A stretch of 10,173 nucleotides of DNA from assembly GCF_000208925.1 (NCBI RefSeq), contig NW_001915238.1, positions 1 to 10,173 of the forward strand, in the 5' to 3' direction. This DNA comes from Entamoeba histolytica HM-1:IMSS (Eukaryota; Evosea; Mastigamoebida; Endamoebidae). Positions 1 to 7,460 of this stretch are shown piece by piece (positions within the stretch are counted from its first letter, which is position 1; each line of letters starts with the position of its first letter). A program made the translations under genes and the position numbers. The notes under the pieces were generated by a model. It saw only the letters and a program-made list of their open reading frames with translations. It did not search any database and was not told the DNA's origin.

Positions 1-1243
1 ATTTAAAAATGATAGTTTTTGAAGCATTATTATTATTATTATAATTATTATTGTTATTAATGTTTATAAAATAATATATGTAACCAGTTTTAAATGAAGT
101 AATTTTGTTTGTATCTACATAAATTTCATTTTTCTTAAGTAATGTATTGTTATGATACCATGTTACTTCTTCATTGGAATTATTTTGAAATACTTCTAAT
201 TTATCATCATATATATCCATTACTTTTCCTTGATAATTAGATATTATTATCTTTTTTAAGTGACATTTTGAAATATCAATTGATGCTTTACAGCTGTTAA
301 TTATTAATGATTTTAAATGTGGAGGAATGATAATATCAACATTTTGTTTTTCAACGTCTTGTATTGATAATGATTCAATTGATAATGGTGTTAAATCAAT
401 TCTATTTCCTTCATAGTCATTCAAAACATTTTTAATTAAAATATTCTGTAAATTGTTCTTTACAATTATTTCATTGATTTCATTGATTTTATTGAACACA
501 TCACTTTCAATAGTCATATCACAATTATCTATTAAGAATTGAGATTCATATGGTAATATTGGTAAATAAGGACAATTCATTGTTGATTTATTAATTGTTC
601 TTGTGTAAAATCTACAATTAATGAATTGATTATAATCCATTTGATTTAATATGTTAGTGTTTGAATATGTAATAATAAAAATAATAATGAAATTGATTTG
701 GTTATGCTTATTAAAATCAAATGACTTTGAAAGAAGTTGAAATTCACCAATACTACAAATAATAATTACTTTTTTTAATGTTGGTAATTCAAATAATTGT
801 ATTAATGCATTAATATCAATTCCATTCATAACAACTAATTCTTGTAATTGAATAAAATAGTTTGGATGTTTTTCTATTACTTTTTTACAATAATATCCAT
901 CTATTCGTATTTTCCTTATTTTGGAACAAAACCATTTTGTGTTAAACACTTGTGTTTGTTTGGATTGTTCATTCCATCCTCCTACTTCAATAAGTGGAAT
1001 ATCATTTGCTGTTATTTTGTATAATCTTGATGGACATCTTCTAACATAAAATGTTTGTAAATTAGGAAATAATGGAATAATTTCATCAAATGAATGATGG
1101 ATTGTTAATTCATATGGATTGACATAAATCGTATTGATTGCTTCTTCACATGATTTACTTACTTGTGCAAATCTCCCTACATCTTTTAATGTTGGTAAAT
1201 ACAATAAAACATTCTTTAAAAAGACATTTTCTAAATGAGTCAT
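1..1243 (-). CDS. F-box-like / leucine-rich repeat protein (partial, continues past left edge)
   Basis: Reading down the minus strand from ATG at 1243, the frame stays open for 414 codons to the window edge, so only the N-terminal part is present. An in-frame TAA lies four codons upstream, which supports this start. Residues 1-43 (MTHLENVFLKNVLLYL..., then a Val-Ser-Lys-x-Cys segment) look like the F-box-like head found on the large Entamoeba LRR families. Behind it are irregular leucine/isoleucine-rich units such as LQTFYV, LQELVV, LKKVIII, LESLSI and LKSLIINSC, each resembling the beta-strand of an LRR, ending in an Asn-rich run near residues 395-406. Members of this class are presumed protein-interaction adaptors; no enzyme motif, signal peptide or membrane segment is visible. 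The specific partner is unknown. I am confident that it is a real gene and fairly confident of the family; the exact subfamily is from memory. Confidence 0.85.
   Translation of the reverse strand, partial: MTHLENVFLKNVLLYLPTLKDVGRFAQVSKSCEEAINTIYVNPYELTIHHSFDEIIPLFPNLQTFYVRRCPSRLYKITANDIPLIEVGGWNEQSKQTQVFNTKWFCSKIRKIRIDGYYCKKVIEKHPNYFIQLQELVVMNGIDINALIQLFELPTLKKVIIICSIGEFQLLSKSFDFNKHNQINFIIIFIITYSNTNILNQMDYNQFINCRFYTRTINKSTMNCPYLPILPYESQFLIDNCDMTIESDVFNKINEINEIIVKNNLQNILIKNVLNDYEGNRIDLTPLSIESLSIQDVEKQNVDIIIPPHLKSLIINSCKASIDISKCHLKKIIISNYQGKVMDIYDDKLEVFQNNSNEEVTWYHNNTLLKKNEIYVDTNKITSFKTGYIYYFININNNNNYNNNNNASKTIIFK
26..60. repeat. ATT/AAT trinucleotide repeat encoding poly-Asn
   Basis: An interrupted ATT repeat on the plus strand reads as AAT/AAC codons in the minus-strand LRR gene and gives an Asn-rich stretch broken by Ile and Tyr. 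It is an in-frame low-complexity insertion, likely to vary in length between strains. Confidence 0.8.
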
Positions 1244-1277
1244 TATTTGTTGTTATTTAGAAGTTTTTGTTTTTTAA

Positions 1278-1286
1278 GTTTTAATA
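1278..1286 (-). promoter_or_regulatory. Possible TATA-like element of the LRR gene
   Basis: The minus strand reads TATTAAAAC about 35-43 bases before the ATG at 1243. The Entamoeba core promoter consensus is GTATTTAAAC near -30 from a very short 5' leader. The fit is only partial and the surrounding DNA is AT-rich, so chance is a serious alternative. Confidence 0.3.
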
Positions 1287-1295
1287 AAAATGAGG

Positions 1296-1319
1296 AATAT
1301 TTCTAATATTAGAAATATT
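1296..1319. repeat. Perfect 24-nt palindrome upstream of the LRR gene
   Basis: AATATTTCTAAT is followed directly by its exact reverse complement ATTAGAAATATT, with no spacer. It lies 53-76 bases before the ATG of the minus-strand LRR gene, just upstream of the candidate TATA-like box. It could be a dimeric protein-binding site or a chance product of AT-rich DNA. Confidence 0.6.
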
Positions 1320-2757
1320 ATTTGTTATTTCATAACAATAATCAAATTATAAATAAATGATGATTGATTTTCATTTGAAATTGAATAACACAATATCCAT
1401 TAATTAATTAATTTATTATTAAATAACTTTCTTGTTATTCAAACATTTTCATCATTTCATTTTTAATATTTATAACATTATTCTTTCATTCATATTAATA
1501 CGATTAATTAAATATTCAATTAACAATAATTTGATGAGAATTGATTTGAATTAATCAGAAATAATAAAATAGAAATAAAACACAATAAACATAATGAATA
1601 GAAAAATACTATTCAATATAATATTCATTGAATTAATATGAATAACCACAAATCATTTGATAATGAATTGGAATTATCTTAATAAAGTAAATGTCTATGT
1701 TAGAAGAGAATTTGTGGTTTAAAATATTCATTTATTTAATGTTTGTGATATTTCTGACATAATATTTATGAGTTTTAATACAATTGAAAAGAAGAATAAA
1801 TAAAATAATAGAAAAGAATAAATAAAAAGAAAAAACAACAATATCAAAAAGTATTGATTTATTCAATATGATGAAGATAAATATGAAATATCATTTTATC
1901 AAAATAATAAATAATGAAATAAATTTAATATATTAATATTTTCTTTATTTTTATTCTATGTCTTAATTATTTGTTATTTTATTATTTCTGTTGATTTCTT
2001 ATTCTATTAGATACTTTAAAAATAATATTTCTAGAATACTATCAACTAACTTCATATCTATTTTCTTGTAATACGTTTATACCAACCATTATAAAATGTT
2101 TTGGCTATTTTATATTACTTTTAAGTTTGTTTTATATTTTCTTTCTTCTTTTTGAGTTTAAATAACATTTTATAACCCTTGTTATTATTCTTTTATTCTT
2201 TTATTATTATATTTCTGTTTTATTCTTATTTATCATTTTGTTAAAATTTCTTTCTATTTCTATTTTATTTGTTTATTCTTTGTTTATTTATTATTGTTAC
2301 TTCCTCAATACTTATTTGGATTAATATTCTTTTATTCTTTAATTAAATATTATTGATTGGTTATTTGTTACTGTGTGATTAATAATATTATCTTTATATT
2401 CTTATTGATTTCTTTCATTATCTTTATCAATATTCATGAATAACAATTAATAAAAGAAAAGAATGAATATAAAATAAAATTACAATGATAAATAGATAAT
2501 AATATAATGAATGTGAATATAATTTAAAAGGAGTTAAGAATAAATATAAATTCAATATGTTTTCTTATATTCATTATTTATCTTGTTTATAATTTATTTT
2601 GATTATCAATTAATTATTCATTCTATTTTATGTTATTCTTATTCATTTTATCATCATTGAATTAATTTAACAAAAGAAGAAGTAAATTATGTAAATATTG
2701 ATATTTGAATAGAATATAATGAGGAGTATATTATTGACAAATAAAATAAATAAGAGA
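1320..2757. other. Gene-free AT-rich intergenic DNA with strand-biased tracts
   Basis: I find no credible gene here. A purine-rich A tract (about 1780-1910) is followed by a long T-rich, pyrimidine-biased stretch with repeated TTATTC/TTCTTT words (about 1930-2410), then another A-rich part (about 2430-2550) and another T-rich part. An inverted pair AACCACAAAT (1644-1653) / ATTTGTGGTT (1710-1719) lies within it. A 17-codon stop-free stretch near 2045-2115 (minus) is too short to call. Confidence 0.6.
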
Positions 2758-2919
2758 TTAGTTCATCTTTCCCAACTCTCGCACATTTGACAACCACAAA
2801 TTATGGCTAATGCCAGTAAATGACTCAAAGCACTTGTCTACAATAAATACTTTTGTATTACCCTCAGCTTTATTTTCAACCTTTGTTGTTAGTACTAAAC
2901 TCTCTTCTCTCTTATTTAT
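2758..2919 (-). pseudogene. Transposase-like ORF remnant, possibly piggyBac family
   Basis: A 53-codon stop-bounded open frame without an early ATG sits in a patch of clearly higher GC than the surrounding spacer. Its last part contains KVFIVDKCFESF, then Leu, NV, LG and a final MN before TAA. The layout resembles the C-terminal part of the piggyBac transposase core, where a catalytic Asp precedes an (F/Y)(F/Y)TS motif and is followed about 16-18 residues later by a G-T-x-R-x-N motif; here D-K-C-F-E-S and L-G-K-M-N would match. Entamoeba moshkovskii and E. invadens are reported to carry piggyBac elements. With no terminal repeats recognised and just one segment matching, this is a tentative call; an exon fragment of some other lost gene is the main alternative. 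Confidence 0.35.
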
Positions 2920-3542
2920 CTATTTGTAATTTTTCTATTAATTATGAAAATATTAATTATGTTTTACCTAATAATTAATATTTCATCTATTTGAGATGTG
3001 AGTATTTCTTTTTCTTCTTTTATTCTTTTTCAAACTTCATCAACTTATTTGTTTCTTCATTTAACTTGTTATTTTGACTTGTTATTTTGAATTTATTGTG
3101 TATTAAATCTCATCATTCTTTATTGTCTTATTTTGAACATATTAATATCACTATGATTATCATATTTCATCATCATTCATTTTTCTTTCATTTTTCATGT
3201 TAACACTTTATATTTTCATCACATTACATTCTTTATCAAACATACTTACATTTAACTCATTAATTAATATCATCATATTAATTACATCATTATTTATTCT
3301 TATTAAATAATATGGAATATTCGCCATTTATTCTAGTTTTGCATTACTTCTTAAAAACCAATATCATGACTAGAAGGTAATTACCATTTTTTACTTTTAC
3401 TTTATCCTTTCATGTGATGTACCTGAGTTGTGACACTTGGTTATCATTTTCTTTCTATCATTTAAATACTCATATCATTAAAAAATTAACTAACATTCAC
3501 AAAAATAAGATAAAGTACATTAATCATTAATAAAATAGAAAT
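2920..3542. other. Intergenic DNA with short minus-strand ORF scraps
   Basis: There is no intact gene. On the minus strand there is a 39-codon ATG-started frame (3208-3327, beginning MANIPYYLIR) and two other short stop-free scraps near 3023-3115 and 3410-3485. GC is locally raised at about 3315-3445. These lie upstream, on the same strand, of the transposase-like remnant at 2758-2919 and could be earlier parts of the same decayed element, but none is individually recognisable. A 13-nt unit ACTTGTTATTTTG is tandemly duplicated at 3064-3089. Confidence 0.4.
3064..3089. repeat. Tandem duplication of a 13-nt unit
   Basis: ACTTGTTATTTTG occurs twice, at 3064-3076 and 3077-3089, with no mismatch. 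It is probably a replication-slippage product. Confidence 0.7.
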
Positions 3543-3562
3543 AAAAAAAAAACAAAAAAAAA
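3543..3562 (-). repeat. LINE 3' tail, copy 1
   Basis: The plus strand reads ten A, one C, nine A; the transcript strand therefore ends in T9-G-T10 right after the ORF stop and two C. The same 20 bases end the second copy. EhLINE/EhSINE elements are known for a T-rich 3' end, unlike the poly(A) tails of L1-type LINEs. Confidence 0.75.
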
Positions 3563-3564
3563 GG

Positions 3565-5954
3565 TCAATTAATAGATATATCCTCAATTGGATTTTCTTC
3601 ATACTGAGAAGTGATTATTTCAGTTTCTTCAATATGCTCTATTGGTGTAATAGAGTTCATTTCTAGCATGTTCGCAGTATATTGTTCTTCTTCTATTGTG
3701 CTGCCAGAATTGAATGTATAAAATATTAAGTCTTTCATATTTTTTATTATTATTGTTTGTAGGATTTTGGCAAAGTCTAATTGTAATTTCAGTGATTGTA
3801 ATCTTCTTACTGATTCTTTATGTATTAATCAATTTATTGATAATATAACAGGTATTATTTCTACATATATTATTTCTCTATTGTTTCTTAATTTCTCTTG
3901 TAATTCTTTGTATTTATTTATTTTATGAATATAATTTAATTCTAAATTATTATCTTGACATATAACAACATCATTAATATATCCTTTCTTTTCTGTAATA
4001 TTTTGATATTATATATCTTGTCTTCTAGCATGGAATGAATTTTCATTAACCAATAAATATTTATTGTAAGTTATAACCATTTCATCATTATTAATACATT
4101 TAGGAGGATTATTAAAGTCAATAGCATCAAATTCATTAAAATGTGTAATTAATATCTGTTTATATATTTGTTTACAAACATAATCATGTTTTGATATTTG
4201 GTTCTTTTTCATTACAAGACATCCTAACAATATATGAATAATAGATGCAATTGTGTTATGACAATGTTTACAATATTTTAAATCATCATTTTGGAGTATT
4301 TTAGATTTAATATTTCCTGTCATACTTACTCCTTCTTGCATCTTTACTATTTGGAGAAATGCATTTCTTTTTATATTTAATGACCTCCAAATGGCTACTG
4401 TTAATTTCTTATCATTGAAAGTGCCATTTGCACATCTTATATATTCTCCACATTTCTTTTCTTTCCATTCATTTAAATATCTATCATTTAATTCATTATT
4501 TACCCATTCAAATACTTTCTTTACATTGTGCTTTCTTTCATTTAATTCTATTACATTCATTAATTCATTAAAATTAATCTTCTTACAAAATACTTTCTTC
4601 ATTCTTTTAATTATTCCATTTGGATTTTCTTTTATTGTTTCTATCATTTCTCCTATTTCTGTGTTTGATAATTATATTTTAAATATATTCTTAATAATTC
4701 TTTACCACATTCATCTCTTGATGACATTAATCCTAATCCCATTTCATTTATTTTAACATATAATCTACTTTTGGGTATATTTCTGCTATATAATTGGAGT
4801 TGTATTAATGATTTTCTTATTTGTTTATCTATCTTCTCCAATTCTCCTAGTTTCCATGGGACAATACAAAATCCATATCTTAATTTGGAGATTATATCAC
4901 TATTAATCTTTCTTATTGTATTGAGAATGCTATATTTCATAGTGTTTAATGATGATAAAATAGAAGATATATCATTTAATATTCTTGTACAGTATTTGTT
5001 GATGTTTACTTTATCTCCTATTTCAATACCAAGATATTAATAAGGATTATCATTAGTTACTCTTGGTAGTTCAGCTAATTCACCATTTATTTGACTATTA
5101 ATATTATTCATTATCCCACTCTTTTCTACATTAATTTTTAATCCTATTGCATTAAATATTTCTTTAGTTAATTTGTGTGCTTTTTCCATTTCATCGAGGC
5201 TATTAGTCATTATCTTTAAATCATCCATATACAATATGTGATTTAACTTGACTTGTTTTTCTTCTCCATTCATTTTGATATTTAATTTGTTTATTTGTTT
5301 ATCTAATTGTTTAGATAATACATCAATAGATAATACAAATAAAAGTGGAGATAAACTGTCACCTTGTATTATTCATCTTTCTACATTAATCATACCCACA
5401 CTTTCTTGATTATAATATAAATTAAGATGTGTATTATTTAATATATATAATATATTATTAATTACTACAAGTGGGATATTAAAATAAATTAAACAATGTT
5501 TAATCCATTGGTGGTTAATACTATCATATGCCTTGGATATGTCATAATATGTTTCTACCCACTTCCATTTAGCCTTTAATAATAATTGTTGGATTATAGT
5601 GTTATATAATAATCATTCTTTTGATGCATATGTGTATTTCTTACATCCAATTTGATTTAATGAAAGTTGTTTTTCAATTGGATTTAGCATCAAATGATTT
5701 TCTATTTTCATTTTTAATATTGATGTATACACTTTTAACAGACAATTTAAACAAGTTATTGGTCTGTAATTCTGATTGTCTAATTTATCTCCTTTCTTAT
5801 ATATTAATATTGTCCTTCCTTGAATAAAATGAGGAGGTATTTCATTAGGATTATTTAACCATTCATTAAATAATTTTATTAAATACTTCTTTGGTTGTTC
5901 TAAATATTTAATCCAAAATTCCTTGTATTTTGTCATTTTCAATTTACTTTCAAA
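3565..5954 (-). pseudogene. LINE reverse transcriptase/endonuclease ORF (interrupted), copy 1
   Basis: The reverse transcriptase part keeps its hallmarks: GRTILIYKKGDK and NYRPITC (fingers), DISKAYDSI (motif A with its Asp), IIQGDSLSPLLF (motif B), and YMDD (motif C). The frame is broken by TGA at 5613-5615, TGA at 5373-5375 (just before IIQGDS), TAA at 5037-5039, and a frameshift near 4650-4665. Past the shift an open segment at 4009-4647 carries C-x2-C-x8-H-x4-C followed by KHDYVCKQIY, the LINE zinc-binding motif. Then comes RQDI, an in-frame TAA (4009-4011), and an Asp 14 positions after the QD. This matches the PD-x(12-14)-D endonuclease motif with Pro replaced by Gln. A further TGA lies at 3829-3831. 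Translation would end at TGA 3565-3567, two bases before the T-rich tail. The copy cannot make a full enzyme. Confidence 0.85.
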
Positions 5955-6105
5955 TTAACAATGAATTTAATAATAATTCAAAACTAAAAACATAAAACAA
6001 CTCTCGAATTTTTATTAAAAAAAAATAAAACAATGAATTATTTCTAAGATATAGAATATAAAATATACACTTATTTGTTTTTATAATTGATATAATTTTG
6101 GTGGT

Positions 6106-6117
6106 TGTACATGTACA
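6106..6117. repeat. 12-nt palindrome TGTACATGTACA
   Basis: The site is a perfect self-complementary dodecamer with 33 percent GC in a much poorer background, 165-176 bases upstream of the RRM gene's ATG. It might be a regulatory protein site; there is no direct evidence. Confidence 0.45.
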
Positions 6118-6247
6118 TTATTATACAAACATATGATGTCTAAGATTTAGTGTCTCATATAAATAAAAAGGAAGTAGTGTTAGAAATAATATTGATAATA
6201 TTTTGAAGAATTTTACTTTAGAGACATAAAAAAAATAATAATACTAT

Positions 6248-6257
6248 AATTTAAATC
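6248..6257 (+). promoter_or_regulatory. Possible TATA-like box of the RRM gene
   Basis: A run reading AATTTAAATC ends 24 bases before ATG 6282. Its TTTAAA core and its distance agree with the Entamoeba GTATTTAAAC box and the very short 5' leaders of that genus. The first bases do not match the consensus. Confidence 0.35.
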
Positions 6258-6281
6258 TTTAAATTGTTAGTAAAAAAGTTA

Positions 6282-7373
6282 ATGGAAGAACCAATCTTTA
6301 TCAATAACACTACTTTGGTTTTTCTCTCACTTCCTAATAACACAACAGAAAAATTATTAGGAATTGCTTTAAAAGACTACGTTGTTACAATTAAACAAAT
6401 ACATGTCGTTGGTCCATTAGCTTATGTTGAATTTAAAACACATCAGCAAGCACTTAAAGTACATCAACAAAGAAGCCATATTGAAGTAAAAAAGAAAAAA
6501 ATTATAATATGTTGGAAGTTAACAAAAGAAGTAAAAGAGAGAAATGAATATAATTACGATCTTTATGGATTAAAAGATGATATAACTGATGAGTCATTAC
6601 AACTCTATTTTGAAAATAAGGTGAATATTTTAACATTACTAGTTGGAAAAAATGTTCATGGAAATTATGCTCTTATGAAAGTAAACAGTCAACAAGAAGG
6701 AGAGTGGTTATTTGAAAATAAAGACATTATTCAAAAAGATATTGGTACAGATAGGTTTGAATTAAAAGTTCATCAAATTAAACAAGATGATAAAACAAAT
6801 GTGTTAGTAAAAAATATACATAAAGACTTAACTGAAACTGATGAGTTAATAAATTATTTTTCATCATTTGGAGAAATTGATTCATTAAAGTTAACTGAAG
6901 TTAATGAAAAATACAATACAAAAGCATTATTTATTAAATACAAAAGAGAAGAATCTGCAAATAAAATGATTGAAACAGTAAATGGTAAAGACATATTTTC
7001 ATCTGGTTTACCTTTAATAGCAGAATTATTAAAAAGTAAAAAAGATTATAAATCTGAGAAGAATAAAACATATTATGATAAACGTAGAATGATAGAGACA
7101 GATTTAAAAACAAATAATCTTTTTATTAAAAATATCCCAAAACAACTTCTTTCAAGAGAAGCTTTTAAAAATTATTTTGCTCAATACGGAGAATTATTTG
7201 ATTATAAACTACTTATTGATAAAAGAATTGGTTATATTTGTTATAATGAATATGACAAAGCTTGTGATTGTGTTGCTGGAAATCATGGTAAAATGGTGGT
7301 TCTCTTCAAAACCCAATTATACAAAGATCCTGTTGTTGATATGTTGCCTTTTGCTAAACTTCCATTTAACTGA
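6282..7373 (+). CDS. RNA-binding protein with four tandem RRM-like domains
   Basis: The 363-residue product is built almost wholly from RNA recognition motifs, inferred from paired RNP2/RNP1 strands. RRM1, about 11-80, has LVFLSL and PLAYVEF and is divergent. RRM2, about 91-166, has YDLYGL and NYALMKV. RRM3, about 173-253, has VLVKNI and KALFIKY. RRM4, about 278-348, has LFIKNI and RIGYICY. RRM3 and RRM4 are the clearest, and a short charged linker (about 253-272) separates them. Four RRMs in a row recall poly(A)-binding protein, but there is no C-terminal MLLE domain and the protein ends soon after RRM4. A role in mRNA binding is likely; its target is unknown. I chose ATG 6282; an in-frame TAA lies at 6252-6254 and a TTG at 6264 is less likely. 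The gene converges on the uridine phosphorylase gene, with 87 bases between the stops. Confidence 0.88.
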   Translation: MEEPIFINNTTLVFLSLPNNTTEKLLGIALKDYVVTIKQIHVVGPLAYVEFKTHQQALKVHQQRSHIEVKKKKIIICWKLTKEVKERNEYNYDLYGLKDDITDESLQLYFENKVNILTLLVGKNVHGNYALMKVNSQQEGEWLFENKDIIQKDIGTDRFELKVHQIKQDDKTNVLVKNIHKDLTETDELINYFSSFGEIDSLKLTEVNEKYNTKALFIKYKREESANKMIETVNGKDIFSSGLPLIAELLKSKKDYKSEKNKTYYDKRRMIETDLKTNNLFIKNIPKQLLSREAFKNYFAQYGELFDYKLLIDKRIGYICYNEYDKACDCVAGNHGKMVVLFKTQLYKDPVVDMLPFAKLPFN

Positions 7374-7460
7374 GTTATTTATCAACTTATTTAAAATTAA
7401 AGATATGAAAGTATCAGTTTTAAACCATAAAATATATAATAAAAAAATGAAAAGTTTAAT

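Larger units (their letters stand above)
3543..5954 (-). mobile_element. 5'-truncated LINE (EhLINE/R4-type non-LTR retrotransposon), copy 1
   Basis: The element lies on the minus strand. Its 3' end is marked by the tail A10-C-A9 (plus strand, 3543-3562), which the second copy at 8676 repeats exactly. Reading inward on the minus strand from the right, the order is reverse transcriptase, CCHC zinc-binding segment, and restriction-like endonuclease, the order known for the EhLINE and R2/R4 groups. Recognisable coding homology begins just after an in-frame TAA at 5955-5957, and nothing like the N-terminal region of a full element is seen, so the copy appears 5'-truncated as expected of target-primed reverse transcription. 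I could not find convincing target-site duplications in the AT-rich flanks. The left boundary is firm because of the shared tail; the right boundary is an estimate. Confidence 0.85.
5955..6281. other. Spacer between LINE copy 1 and the RRM gene
   Basis: About 330 bases of AT-rich DNA hold no gene. It includes a perfect 12-nt palindrome TGTACATGTACA at 6106-6117 and must contain the promoter of the plus-strand RRM gene. The LINE's truncated 5' end faces this region. Confidence 0.6.

Noticed and set aside
2045..2115. Short minus-strand stop-free stretch containing AKTFYNGWYKR
   Set aside because: It is only 17 codons between stops; it looks protein-like by eye but is too short to distinguish from chance.
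2761..2900. tRNA gene or other structured RNA in the GC-raised patch
   Set aside because: I could not fold a cloverleaf or find T-loop-like GTTCRA sequence in a fitting position; the protein-coding remnant explains the composition better.
4391..4756. Plus-strand open frame of 121 codons rich in Phe and Leu
   Set aside because: It is antisense to the LINE zinc-finger segment; the identical antisense frame appears at 9520-9840. Its composition is that expected of the complement of an AT-rich coding strand.
4771..5040. Plus-strand hydrophobic frame of 89 codons
   Set aside because: It lies opposite the reverse transcriptase region of LINE copy 1 and looks like an antisense shadow, as do the frames at 5621-5827 and 8829-9068.
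6264..6281. TTG start six codons upstream of the RRM gene ATG
   Set aside because: Non-ATG starts are not expected in this eukaryote, and the ATG at 6282 is placed well behind a TATA-like box.
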